Of a stretch of DNA of 64,000 bases, positions 1 through 11,075 are shown one piece after another. The position numbers and the translations under genes were made by a program. The DNA comes from Saccharopolyspora rosea (GTDB lineage: Bacteria; Actinomycetota; Actinomycetes; Mycobacteriales; Pseudonocardiaceae): assembly GCF_025643595.1 (NCBI RefSeq), contig NZ_CP102826.1:124001-188000 (forward strand). The letters are read 5' to 3'. A model generated the notes under the pieces. It worked only from the letters and a program-made list of their open reading frames with translations. It was not told where the DNA came from and ran no database searches. Numbering within the stretch: position 1 is the stretch's first letter; the number at the start of each line of letters is the position of its first letter.

Positions 1-845
1 GAGGCGATCTCCTCCACGGTGGACTCGGTGCCCGCGTAGGGGGCCTCGGCGCGCGGCCAGTGCGTGATGACGTCGGTGAAGCCGAGCTCGCGGGCGCGGC
101 CGACCATGTTCCGGAAGCACTCCACACTGGACATCGAGTAGACCGGCCCGGCGTCCAGCTGGAGGTAGCGGTCCACCTTCTCGCGGCCGTTCTCGGCGAG
201 CACGTCACCGAACCGCAGCGAGAGGTCGGCGACCGACCGCCACCACGCCTCCTCCTCGTCGTGGGCGGTGCCGGTGGTGACCCACCCCTGGCCGTAGCGG
301 GCGGCCAGCCCCATGGCCCGGGGGCCGTTGGCGGCGATGACGAACGGCAGCCGCGGTTGCTGGACGCATCCCGGGCTGCGGCGCGCTCCCACCGCGGCGT
401 AGTGCTCGCCGGAGTAGTCGGTGACGTCCTGGGTGAGCACGGTGTCGAGCAGTTCGACGAACTCGCCGAACCGGTCGGCGCGCTGCGCCGGGGACAGCTC
501 GCCGCCGCCCAGCACCGCGGCGTCGAAGCCGAGGCCGCCCGAGCCGATGCCCAGGGTGATCCGGCCGTCGGAGACGTCGTCCAGCGCCGTCAGCTCCCGG
601 GCGAAGTGCACCGGGTGCCGGAAGTTCGGCGACGCGACCAGGGTGCCCAGTCGGATCGTCGAGGTCACGGTGGCGGCCGCGGTCAGCGTCGGCACCGCGT
701 CGAACCACGGTTTGTCCACAAGGGACCGCCAGCCGAGGTGGTCGTAGGTCCAGGCGTGGGCGAAGCCGTACTCCTCGGCCATCCGCCACATCGGCTCGGC
801 CGCCCACCACCGGTGTTCGGGCAGAATCACGATCCCAACTCGCAC
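1..845 (-). CDS. LLM-class flavin (F420)-dependent oxidoreductase, 3' part cut by window edge
   Basis: A bacterial-luciferase-like TIM-barrel oxidoreductase; this family uses F420 or FMN to reduce or oxidise varied substrates in the cytoplasm. About 281 residues are visible. The N-terminus reads VRVGIVILPEHRWW, followed by AWTYDHLGWRS, a conserved LGTLVASPNFRHP block and GRITLGIGSGG, all typical of the family. The GTG start at 845 is chosen because a TACGGT -10 box ends 7 nt upstream and there is no ribosome site, so the mRNA is probably leaderless. The C-terminal end lies beyond base 1. The substrate cannot be told from sequence. Confidence 0.85.
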   Translation of the reverse strand, partial: MRVGIVILPEHRWWAAEPMWRMAEEYGFAHAWTYDHLGWRSLVDKPWFDAVPTLTAAATVTSTIRLGTLVASPNFRHPVHFARELTALDDVSDGRITLGIGSGGLGFDAAVLGGGELSPAQRADRFGEFVELLDTVLTQDVTDYSGEHYAAVGARRSPGCVQQPRLPFVIAANGPRAMGLAARYGQGWVTTGTAHDEEEAWWRSVADLSLRFGDVLAENGREKVDRYLQLDAGPVYSMSSVECFRNMVGRARELGFTDVITHWPRAEAPYAGTESTVEEIA

Positions 846-852
846 GCTGTCG

Positions 853-858
853 ACCGTA
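853..858 (-). promoter_or_regulatory. -10 box for leaderless LLM oxidoreductase
   Basis: TACGGT on the minus strand, followed by 7 nt and the GTG at 845. No Shine-Dalgarno is present between them. No clear -35 box is visible. Confidence 0.45.
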
Positions 859-953
859 TCTGCCCGGGGCCGTCTCCCTCGACCCGATCGGGTGATCCGG
901 ATGTGGTGCGGCTCGCGTGCCGTCCGCACGTTGGGACGAGGCAGGATGGACGG

Positions 954-1766
954 GTGCGCCAACCTCGCCTCGTGGCATCCGACGTGGACGGAACGCTCCT
1001 CGACCCGATGGAGCGGGTGACTCCGCGCACCGCGAGCACGGTGCGCCGCGTCGCGGCGTCGGGCACTCCCCTCGTGCTGGTCACGGGCCGTCCGCCGCGG
1101 TGGATGCCGGAGGTCGTGACGGACCTGGGCGTGGCCGGGTTGGCGGTCTGCGCCAACGGCGCGGTGCTCTACGACGCGAGCCAGGACCGCGTGCTGCACA
1201 GCCGCCGGATCGACCCGGTCGTGCTGCACGACGTCGTGCACGACCTCCGGCACGAGATCCCCGGCTGCTCCTTCGCGGTCGAGCGGGTCACCGACGGTGC
1301 GCGCGACCGCCCGCACGAGCAGTTCCTGGCCGAGCGGGAGTTCCGCCGGACGTGGCCGAACTCGGACATCCGCGTGGTCGGCACCGCCGAGGTCGTCGGC
1401 AGGCCCGCGGTGAAGCTGCTGGTGCTGCACGAGGAGTGGACCAGCGAGGAGATGGCCTCGGTGGCGCGCGAGGTGATCGGCACCGAACTGCAGCTGACCT
1501 ACTCCACCGGGGCGGGCCTCATCGAGTTCTCCGCGCCGGGCGTGGACAAGGCGACCGGGCTGCGCGACGTGGCCGACCGCTTCGGCGTGCCGCCCGCGGA
1601 CGTCATCGCCTTCGGCGACATGCCCAACGACGTGCCGATGCTGCACTGGGTCGGCCACGGCGTGGCGATGCGCAACGCCCACCCGGCCGCGCTCGCCGCG
1701 GCGGACGAGGTCACCACCACGAACACCGAGGACGGCGTGGCCGAGGTCCTCGAACGCTGGTGGTGA
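954..1766 (+). CDS. HAD-superfamily hydrolase, Cof type
   Basis: A 270-residue cytoplasmic phosphatase of the Cof/IIB HAD group, which typically dephosphorylates sugar phosphates or cofactors. Motif I is SDVDGTLLD near residue 10, with both catalytic aspartates. Motif II lies in the VLVTGRPP stretch near residue 45. The C-terminal motif IV reads FGDMPNDVPML, close to the usual GDxxNDxxML. The GTG at 954 places motif I at the normal distance from the N-terminus, and an AGGA lies about 10 nt upstream. It stands alone between divergent and convergent neighbours. The substrate is not predictable. Confidence 0.85.
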   Translation: MRQPRLVASDVDGTLLDPMERVTPRTASTVRRVAASGTPLVLVTGRPPRWMPEVVTDLGVAGLAVCANGAVLYDASQDRVLHSRRIDPVVLHDVVHDLRHEIPGCSFAVERVTDGARDRPHEQFLAEREFRRTWPNSDIRVVGTAEVVGRPAVKLLVLHEEWTSEEMASVAREVIGTELQLTYSTGAGLIEFSAPGVDKATGLRDVADRFGVPPADVIAFGDMPNDVPMLHWVGHGVAMRNAHPAALAAADEVTTTNTEDGVAEVLERWW

Positions 1767-1810
1767 CCGCACCGCGCAGCCGAGTGCGGGCGGGTCCGCC
1801 AGGCAGGCGC

Positions 1811-2842
1811 TCAGGGAGCGGGCTGCCGGGCGGCGGCGCGGATCGCGTCCAACTGCTCGTAGCCGTGCTGCCCGGGGCAGGCGGTGTTGCTGACGTCCCG
1901 GTGCCCGAAGATCGTCGGCAGCGGGACCCGCGCCCCGGCGGGGAACTTCGACCTGGGAGCGCCCTCGGCGGTCAGCGTGGTGCGCCCGTCCGGCGGGACG
2001 CCGACCTGCCCGAGCTTCCAGCCGGCGATCCGCGCCACCGCGCGGACGGTCTCGGGGGTCGGGGCGACCTGGTCGAAGTTGCCCATCATCGCCACGCCGA
2101 AGGTGTTGCGGTTGAAGCCCGCGACGTGCCCGCCGATCACATCGCCCCGCCCGGCGTCCGCGGCGTCCCACGGCTGCCCCGCCCGGCCTTCGAAGACGGT
2201 CCCGCACTTGTCGACCAGCGCGTGGTAACCGATGTCGCCCCACTTCAGCTCCACCGCGTGGTACTGGAAGATGCCGCGCACGAGCTCCGCCGACTGCGCG
2301 CACGCGTAGTCGTTGGTCCCGGCGGTGTGGTGCACCGTGATCGCCTTGGTCGTGGTGCGTTGCGGCGGCCACGTCATCAGGTGTTCGTCGGCGCCCCATT
2401 CGGCGCGCGTGACGACGGCGGGCCCACCGCCGCGCCCCTCGCGCGGTGCCGGGGCGGGCGAGGGGTCGGGCGCGATCGCCACCAGCCGGAGCTCGTCGGT
2501 CACGTCGGCCGCGCCGCGGCGCGCCCGCACCTCGGCGGTGTCGGTCCGCCCGGTCCACAGCGGTTCGGTGCCCCGGCCCGAGTCGGCGGGGTCGAGGTGC
2601 GTCCAGGCGCTCCAGCGCTCGCCGGTGCGCACCCGGACCTCGACGTCGTCGGGTGCCGCACCGTCCCAGGTGAGCCCGAGCACGCTGAACGGACGGGCGG
2701 TGTGCACCGCGCGCGTGGCATCGCGCTGCTCGGCGACGTCGCGCAGCGCGACGTGCTCGGTGCCGGTGCGGGTGTCGGGGACCGCGTGCGCTGTCGACGT
2801 GGCCAGCAGCATCGCGATCGGAACACACAGCAGTGAACGCAA
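1811..2842 (-). CDS. Secreted N-acetylmuramoyl-L-alanine amidase, PGRP type
   Basis: A 343-residue exported peptidoglycan amidase that cuts the bond between MurNAc and L-Ala of stem peptides. Residues 1-20 form a signal peptide (MRSLLCVPIAMLLATSTAHA). A variable region of about 110 residues follows, then a PGRP/Amidase_2 domain beginning VVTRAEWGAD. Zinc ligands are visible in TVHHTAG and in the later GHRDVSNTACPG segment. The YHALVDKCGTVFEGR block is typical of the family. It lies 97 bp downstream of the GT87 gene on the same strand and could be cotranscribed. Its role in wall turnover fits the surrounding cell-envelope genes. Confidence 0.88.
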   Translation of the reverse strand: MRSLLCVPIAMLLATSTAHAVPDTRTGTEHVALRDVAEQRDATRAVHTARPFSVLGLTWDGAAPDDVEVRVRTGERWSAWTHLDPADSGRGTEPLWTGRTDTAEVRARRGAADVTDELRLVAIAPDPSPAPAPREGRGGGPAVVTRAEWGADEHLMTWPPQRTTTKAITVHHTAGTNDYACAQSAELVRGIFQYHAVELKWGDIGYHALVDKCGTVFEGRAGQPWDAADAGRGDVIGGHVAGFNRNTFGVAMMGNFDQVAPTPETVRAVARIAGWKLGQVGVPPDGRTTLTAEGAPRSKFPAGARVPLPTIFGHRDVSNTACPGQHGYEQLDAIRAAARQPAP

Positions 2843-2939
2843 GACGACCCCCTCAGACCGTTGATCAGCGCGGATTCCCGCGCGAGTATGCGGCGTTCTC
2901 CGAGCGGGCGCTTGGTCGGCTGCTCTGGACGGGTGAGCG

Positions 2940-5659
<2,720 letters not shown>

Positions 5660-5660
5660 C

Positions 5661-7613
5661 GTGACCGACCGGACCCCAACCGCCGCCGCGGGTGAGAGCA
5701 AGCTCAGCGACGTGACCTCGATGCGCTCCGGTACCGGCGACGCGCCGGCCGAGCAGGTGCTGCAGCGGGTCGTGTTCCCGCGCGGCGAGGACCCGTTGGA
5801 CGTGCGCCCCCTCTACATCGACGAGCCCGCGTCGCTGCACAGCACGGCGACCGTGGTCTCGCGCCGGTGCGTGCGGGTGCCCGCGCACAGCAAGATCTCG
5901 TTCGCCACGTACTTCAACGCCTTCCCGGCCAGCTACTGGAAGCGCTGGACGAAGGTCGACGAGGTCGTGCTCCGGATGAAGGTCACGGGGTCCGGTCGGC
6001 TCGACGTCTACCGCTCCAAGCCCAACGGGGACAGCGTCCACCTGCAGGGCACCCCGGTGAGCAGCCCCGACGAGTGGACGTCGTTGGAGTTCCGGGTCGC
6101 GCTCACGCCGTTCGAGGACGGCGGCTGGATCTGGTTCGACGTGTTCACCAACGACTCCTCGCTGACCGTCGACGAGGCGTCGTGGACCACCGACGTGGCG
6201 CTGCCCCGGCAGAAGGTGGTGGTCGGCACCACCACGATCCGCCCGGCCGACTGCATCCTGGCGCTGCGCACCCTCGGCGAGGACCCGCAGGTCATGGACG
6301 TCGTGGAGAAGGTCGTGGTCGCCGACCAGGGACCGCAGAAGATCCGCGACACCGACGGCTTCGCCGAGGCCGCCGAGCGCATCGGCGACAAGCTCCAGGT
6401 CATCGAGCAGGCCAACCTCGGCGGGTCCGGCGGGTTCACCCGCGTCATGTACGAGGGCGTCTACAACTCCGACGCCGACCAGGTCATGGTCATCGACGAC
6501 GACATCGCGCTGGAGCCGGACGGCGTGCTGCGCGCGAACGCCTTCGCCCGCGCCGCGTCGCAGCCGGTCATCGTCGGCGGCCAGATGCTCAACCTCCAGG
6601 CCCGCTCGCGGCTGCACACCATGGGCGAGGTCGTCGACCTGGGCGCGGCGATGTGGCGGGCCGCGCCGGGTGCGGTCACCGACCACGACTTCGCCAAGAA
6701 GCCGCTGCGCAAGACCGCCAAGCTGCACCAGCGCATCCACGCCACCTACAACGGCTGGTGGATGTGCCTGTTCCCGCGCGAGGTCATCGAGCGCACCGGA
6801 CTTCCGCTGCCGCTGTTCATCAAGCACGACGACTCCGAGTACTCGCTGCGCGCGGGCGGCCACGGCTTCCCGACGGTGACGCTGCCGGGCGCGGCGATCT
6901 GGCACATGCCGTGGACGGACAAGAACGACGCGACCGACTGGACCGCGTACTTCCACGTCCGCAACCGGCTCGTCCTCGCCGCGCTGCACAGCCCGGAGGA
7001 GGTCAAGTTCAACCTGGTCAAGCAGGGCCTCAAGCTCACGCTGCGGCACCTGCTGTCCATGGAGTACTCGACCGTCGCGGTGCAGCTGAAGGCGATCGAG
7101 GACTTCCTGGCCGGCCCCGAGGGCCTGTTCGACAGCCTGCGCACGAAGCTGCCGGAGGTCCGGGAGCTGCGCAAGGACTACGACGACGCCAAGACCCTGG
7201 AGTCGGCCCGCGAGTTCCCGCCGCCGTTCTCCGACCCGATCGCGGCCGAGGGCATGCTCAAGCCGCCGGTGAACCCCGCGGTCATCGCGGCCCGCGCGTC
7301 CAAGGCGCTGCTGCACAACCTCAAGAAGCCGGCGCAGGAGGCGTCCGAGCGGCCGGAGCTGAACGTGCCCGCGGCCAGCGCCCGGTGGTTCCTGCTGGGG
7401 AACCTGGACAGCGCGACGGTCTCCAACGCCGACGGCAGCGGGGTGGCGTTCCGGCGCCGCGACCCGGACGAGTTCCGCAGGCTGGGGCTGCGCGCCCTGG
7501 CCGACTACCGGAGGCTGGGTCAGGAGTGGTCCCGTCTGCGGGACGCGTACCGTGCGGCTCTGCCCGACCTGACCAGTGCGGAGTCCTGGAAGCAGGTCTT
7601 CGACCAGAACTGA
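5661..7613 (+). CDS. glfT2: Galactofuranosyltransferase GlfT2
   Basis: A 650-residue processive GT2 enzyme that polymerises the galactan chain with alternating beta-1,5 and beta-1,6 Galf units on the cytoplasmic face. An N-terminal beta-sandwich region (about 40-170) precedes the GT-A domain. The metal-binding DDD lies in VMVIDDDIALEPDG near residue 275. The catalytic acidic pair is in FIKHDDSEYSLRAGG, and a conserved histidine is in AIWHMPWTDKND. The length is close to M. tuberculosis GlfT2 (637). It starts with GTG 1 bp after glf and is followed 26 bp later by the PAP2 gene, forming an operon. Confidence 0.95.
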   Translation: MTDRTPTAAAGESKLSDVTSMRSGTGDAPAEQVLQRVVFPRGEDPLDVRPLYIDEPASLHSTATVVSRRCVRVPAHSKISFATYFNAFPASYWKRWTKVDEVVLRMKVTGSGRLDVYRSKPNGDSVHLQGTPVSSPDEWTSLEFRVALTPFEDGGWIWFDVFTNDSSLTVDEASWTTDVALPRQKVVVGTTTIRPADCILALRTLGEDPQVMDVVEKVVVADQGPQKIRDTDGFAEAAERIGDKLQVIEQANLGGSGGFTRVMYEGVYNSDADQVMVIDDDIALEPDGVLRANAFARAASQPVIVGGQMLNLQARSRLHTMGEVVDLGAAMWRAAPGAVTDHDFAKKPLRKTAKLHQRIHATYNGWWMCLFPREVIERTGLPLPLFIKHDDSEYSLRAGGHGFPTVTLPGAAIWHMPWTDKNDATDWTAYFHVRNRLVLAALHSPEEVKFNLVKQGLKLTLRHLLSMEYSTVAVQLKAIEDFLAGPEGLFDSLRTKLPEVRELRKDYDDAKTLESAREFPPPFSDPIAAEGMLKPPVNPAVIAARASKALLHNLKKPAQEASERPELNVPAASARWFLLGNLDSATVSNADGSGVAFRRRDPDEFRRLGLRALADYRRLGQEWSRLRDAYRAALPDLTSAESWKQVFDQN

Positions 7614-7639
7614 CCCCGACCCGAGTCCCCGGAGAAGAA

Positions 7640-8224
7640 GTGTCCGCAGAACTGACCTCGGCGCCCCTGCCGGACGAGCAGGGCGCCGCGCAGACCGACG
7701 AAGCGCGGTCGGCGGTCACCCCCGAGACCGTCGCGCTGCGCAAGGTGCAGGGCGTGCTGGCCAAGCCCGCGGTGGTGAAGACCGCGCAGGCGATGTCGCT
7801 GTTCGGCGAGCACGCCGGCGGCTGGCTGGCGATCGGCGCGCTCGGCGCGCTGGTCGACCGCAAGCGCCGCGGCGAGTGGCTGACCGCCGCGGCCGGCGTC
7901 GCCGCCGCCCACGGGGCGTCCATCGCGGTCAAGCGGGTGGTGCGCCGCCGCCGCCCGGCCGACCCCGACGTGCAGGTCCTGGTCGGTACGCCGAGCAAGT
8001 TGAGCTTCCCGTCCTCGCACGCGACGTCCACGACGGCCGCCGCGGTGCTCTACGGCGGGTTGACGGGCAAGAAGCTGACCCCGGCGCTGGTGCCGCCGAT
8101 GATGGTCAGCCGGCTTGTCCTGGGGGTTCATTATCCGAGCGATGTGGTCGCCGGTTCCGCGCTCGGCGGTGCCGTGGCGTGGGGCGTGCGGCGATTCATG
8201 AGACGGCGGAGGAACCGTGGCTGA
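7640..8224 (+). CDS. PAP2-family membrane phosphatase, probable decaprenylphosphoryl-5-phosphoribose phosphatase
   Basis: A 194-residue PAP2 protein. The three family motifs are visible: KRVVRRRRPAD (KX6RP), PSSHATST, and SRLVLGVHYPSDVVAG (SRX5HX3D). Two to four membrane segments are predicted. In mycobacteria the homologue beside ubiA (Rv3807c) is proposed to dephosphorylate decaprenylphosphoryl-5-phosphoribose, the step between UbiA and DprE1. Position and motifs support the same role here; the exact substrate is inference. The start is the GTG at 7640 with GGAGAAGAAG directly upstream. The stop overlaps the start of ubiA by 8 bp. The protein is rich in Arg at its C-terminus. Confidence 0.88.
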   Translation: MSAELTSAPLPDEQGAAQTDEARSAVTPETVALRKVQGVLAKPAVVKTAQAMSLFGEHAGGWLAIGALGALVDRKRRGEWLTAAAGVAAAHGASIAVKRVVRRRRPADPDVQVLVGTPSKLSFPSSHATSTTAAAVLYGGLTGKKLTPALVPPMMVSRLVLGVHYPSDVVAGSALGGAVAWGVRRFMRRRRNRG

Positions 8225-9326
8225 CAAGAAGAAGACCGGTGCGGCCGTCAGCGAGGAGCCGACCGCGGACCCAGGCCAGGCCGAGCACCCGGTGCGTTCC
8301 GAGGAGGCCGCGGCCGAGATCGAGGCCGACGCCGAGGGCACCATCGGCGCCGAGTTCGGCGACGAGGCCCTCGAACCGGAGCAGGCCAAGAACGACGACG
8401 TCAAGGACCGCGCGTCCGACGCCTACCACGCGAAGGTCACCGCCAAGGCGGGCACGATGTCCGGCCTGGTCACCGGCCTGATCAAGGAACTGCGCCCGAA
8501 GCAGTGGGTGAAGAACGTCCTGGTGCTGGCCGTGCCGTTCCTGGCCGGCCAGATCCTGAACCCGGACGTCCTGGTCAAGGCCGTCGTCGCGTTCGTGGTG
8601 TTCTCGATGGCGGCGTCGGGCATCTACTTCGTCAACGACGCCATCGACGTGGAGGCCGACCGGGCCCACCCGACGAAGCGGAACCGGCCGATCGCGGCCG
8701 GGCTGATCCCGGTGCCGATCGCCTACGTGGTCTGCGTGCTGCTGCTCGGCGGCTCGCTGGCCATCTCGGCGGTGACCAGCCACACCCTGCTGGCGGTGAT
8801 GGCGGTCTACATCGCGGTGCAGCTCGGCTACTGCTTCGGCCTCAAGCACCAGCCGGTGATCGACCTGTGCATCGTGGCGTCCGGCTTCCTGCTGCGCTCG
8901 ATCGCCGGTGGCGCGGCCGCCGGCCTGGCCATCACGCAGTGGTTCTACCTGGTGGTGGCGTTCGGCTCGCTGTTCATGGTGGCGGGCAAGCGCTACGCCG
9001 AGGTCAAGCTGGCGGCCGAGACCGGCGCCAAGATCCGCAAGTCGTTGAAGGCGTACTCGCCGTCCTACCTGCGGTTCGTGTGGGCCATCGCGGCAGCGAT
9101 CACGATCATGTCCTACACCCTGTGGGCCTACGACATCCGCGAGGAGGTCCAGTCCCGCTGGGGTCTGATCTCGGCGATCCCGATGGTCGTGGCGATCCTG
9201 CGCTACGCGGTGGACATCGACAAGGGCGTGGCGGGCGAACCCGAGGAAGTGGTCCTCAAGGACAAGATCCTCATGGTCCTCGGCGCCATCCTCGCGGGCT
9301 GCCTGGCGCTGGCCTTCTACCTGTAG
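8217..9326 (+). CDS. ubiA: Decaprenyl-phosphate phosphoribosyltransferase (DPPR synthase, UbiA family)
   Basis: A 369-residue membrane prenyltransferase-fold enzyme that transfers 5-phosphoribose from PRPP to decaprenyl phosphate. This is the first committed step to the arabinose donor DPA. An acidic, presumably unstructured N-terminus of about 80 residues precedes the core. The two polar motifs are FVNDAIDVEADRAHPTKRNR near residue 140 and a second acidic loop near residue 290. About nine membrane segments follow. The extended N-terminus is longer than in M. tuberculosis UbiA (302 residues). It overlaps the PAP2 gene by 8 bp and ends at a strong terminator. Confidence 0.93.
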   Translation: MADKKKTGAAVSEEPTADPGQAEHPVRSEEAAAEIEADAEGTIGAEFGDEALEPEQAKNDDVKDRASDAYHAKVTAKAGTMSGLVTGLIKELRPKQWVKNVLVLAVPFLAGQILNPDVLVKAVVAFVVFSMAASGIYFVNDAIDVEADRAHPTKRNRPIAAGLIPVPIAYVVCVLLLGGSLAISAVTSHTLLAVMAVYIAVQLGYCFGLKHQPVIDLCIVASGFLLRSIAGGAAAGLAITQWFYLVVAFGSLFMVAGKRYAEVKLAAETGAKIRKSLKAYSPSYLRFVWAIAAAITIMSYTLWAYDIREEVQSRWGLISAIPMVVAILRYAVDIDKGVAGEPEEVVLKDKILMVLGAILAGCLALAFYL

Positions 9327-9339
9327 AGCGCGACTCGCC

Positions 9340-9372
9340 GAGCGCCCCCTGGTGCCACCAGGGGGCGCTCGC
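9340..9372. terminator. Bidirectional terminator between ubiA and the flavoprotein gene
   Basis: Perfect 14-bp inverted repeat with a 5-nt loop (9340-9353 and 9359-9372), between two convergent genes. There is no long T run, as is common in GC-rich actinobacteria. Confidence 0.75.
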
Positions 9373-9402
9373 GCATCTGGCGGAGCTCGCGCGCTGATCG
9401 GC

Positions 9403-10671
9403 TCAGGGACGGTCGAGGCCCAGCTGGTGGACGACGTCGTGGGCCATGGCGATCGCGTAGCTCTGGCCGCGGTCCTGGGGGTAGATCTGGGACATCGTGG
9501 CCAGCGTCACTCCCGGCATCGACGTGCGGTGGCCGGGGATCATCGAGCGGTACCGCGGGGTCACGATCGGCTGGGCGAAGCCAGCGCGGGAGAAGTGCCA
9601 GTCCAGGATCCACGAGCGGTCGAAGTCCGGGTTCAGCTCGCGCAGCCACGGCACGTAGCGGTCCAGCAGCTCGGCGGGGTCGGTGGTGAACCGCCAGTCG
9701 TCGCGCGGCACGTAGTTGCCGACGTAGACGACGTGCCGACCGCCGTACTCGGCGCGGTCGACCATGTTCGTGTGCTCGACGACGGCCAGGAACGGGAACG
9801 CGGTGTCGTTGATGTTCAGCCAGTAGTACGGGATGACGCTGCGGTCGCACTCCAGCACGAAGCAGGTCGCGCCGAGGTACTGGTTGCGCCACAGCACGTG
9901 GTCGGTCGCCACGCCCGCGGCCTCGGCGAACACCGGCTGCGGGACGGTGGCGATCAGGTGGTCGAACTGGTACCCGCTGCCGTCGGAGGTCCGCACCAGC
10001 ACGTCCTGCTCGGGTTGGCGGATCGTCGACACCGGTTTGCCGAACTCGACCTTGCCGCCGCGTTCGGTCACCGCGTCCAGCAGCGCCTGGTAGACCTGCT
10101 CGAAGCCGCCGTGCACGTAGCCGAGCTCGAAGGTGCGGTAGTGGATGCGCGCCCACAGCCAGGCCATCGAGATGTCCGCGGCGTGCGGGCCGAACTTGCC
10201 GGTCAGCAGCGGTTCCCAGATCGTCTCGGTGACGCGCCGCCCGGCCCAGCGCCGCATCCAGTCCAGCGCCCGCACCGAGCCGAACCGCTGTCCGTCGCGG
10301 ACCGCCTTGAGCACCGCGGACGAGGCGCCGAAGCGCAGCCGGTCGAGCAGCGAGAACCCGGGGAAGCGCAGCATCTCCGCCGGGGTGCCGAAGTCGTGCA
10401 ACCGCCCGCCGACGTAGACGCCGGTGCGGGGGCGGTGGAACCGCAACCGGTGACCGAGCCCGAGCTCCTCGATGAGTTCGACCATGGCCCGATCGGTCTT
10501 GAAGCTGTGGTGGTAGAAGCGTTCCAGCGCGGTGCCGCCGACCTCGATCGACGCGGCCAGGCCGCCGGGTTCGGCGGACGCTTCCAGGACGGTGACGTCG
10601 TGCCCCGCCTTGACCGCGTCGAACGCGGCGGTCAGCCCGGTGGCACCCGCCCCGACGATGCCCAGCCTCAT
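9403..10671 (-). CDS. NAD(P)/FAD-dependent oxidoreductase of the amine-oxidase/protoporphyrinogen-oxidase fold
   Basis: A 422-residue flavoprotein. The N-terminal Rossmann motif GIVGAGATGLTAAFDA is followed by VTVLEASAEPGGLA, the classic FAD-binding signature of the amine oxidase/UGM-like superfamily. A C-terminal FAD segment is less clear. The ATG at 10671 overlaps the TGA of the GtrA gene as ATGA, which sets the start; a longer frame to 10683 exists but is less likely. It sits last in an operon of GT2, GtrA and this gene, so it may modify a lipid-linked sugar or a polyprenyl substrate. That role is inference, and no specific reaction can be named. Confidence 0.75.
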   Translation of the reverse strand: MRLGIVGAGATGLTAAFDAVKAGHDVTVLEASAEPGGLAASIEVGGTALERFYHHSFKTDRAMVELIEELGLGHRLRFHRPRTGVYVGGRLHDFGTPAEMLRFPGFSLLDRLRFGASSAVLKAVRDGQRFGSVRALDWMRRWAGRRVTETIWEPLLTGKFGPHAADISMAWLWARIHYRTFELGYVHGGFEQVYQALLDAVTERGGKVEFGKPVSTIRQPEQDVLVRTSDGSGYQFDHLIATVPQPVFAEAAGVATDHVLWRNQYLGATCFVLECDRSVIPYYWLNINDTAFPFLAVVEHTNMVDRAEYGGRHVVYVGNYVPRDDWRFTTDPAELLDRYVPWLRELNPDFDRSWILDWHFSRAGFAQPIVTPRYRSMIPGHRTSMPGVTLATMSQIYPQDRGQSYAIAMAHDVVHQLGLDRP

Positions 10672-11075
10672 CCGAAACTCCACTTCCGGTTGATCGTGTA
10701 CTGGAAAGCGAGCACGACCGGCAGCGAACCCGCCTTCACCAGGTTCGGGTCGATGCCCAGCAGCCCCGAGAAGACCTGGAGCAGCACGAAGGTCAGGACG
10801 ATGCCGGCGAGGCCGACGGCGTAGAACCGCGCGAACCGCACCAGGATCCGGTCCCGCTTGCGGAAGTTGAACCGCGCGTTGAGCGCGAAGTTGTTGGTGA
10901 TGCCCGCGGTGGTGCTGATCGCGTTGGCCAGTTGCGGGTGCAGTCCGACGACGTTGAACAGCAGCAGGAACAGCAGGTAGTCCAGCACCACCCCGCTGCC
11001 GCCGATCAGCGCGTACAGCAGCAGCGACCGGCCGGTCGGCTGCTCGTCGGCCACCGGGGCCTCAGTCCTGGTCAT
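10668..11075 (-). CDS. GtrA-family membrane protein
   Basis: A 135-residue protein with four hydrophobic segments, in the GtrA family. These proteins act as putative flippases or anchors for polyprenyl-phosphate sugars; in mycobacteria the member Rv3789 is linked to arabinogalactan synthesis. The family pattern is seen in YALIGGSGVVLDYLLF and in NNFALNARFNFRKRD, with a final YTINRKWSFG. Its start overlaps the end of the GT2 gene by 14 bp, and its stop overlaps the flavoprotein start (ATGA). With a GtrB-like GT2 upstream, the pair resembles GtrA/GtrB glycosylation modules in which GtrB loads a sugar on polyprenyl phosphate and GtrA exposes it outside. Confidence 0.87.
   Translation of the reverse strand: MTRTEAPVADEQPTGRSLLLYALIGGSGVVLDYLLFLLLFNVVGLHPQLANAISTTAGITNNFALNARFNFRKRDRILVRFARFYAVGLAGIVLTFVLLQVFSGLLGIDPNLVKAGSLPVVLAFQYTINRKWSFG

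Noticed and set aside
917-2836. 639-residue plus-strand frame
   Set aside because: It overlaps the HAD gene and the amidase gene in wrong frames and is Arg/Pro-rich without any family pattern.
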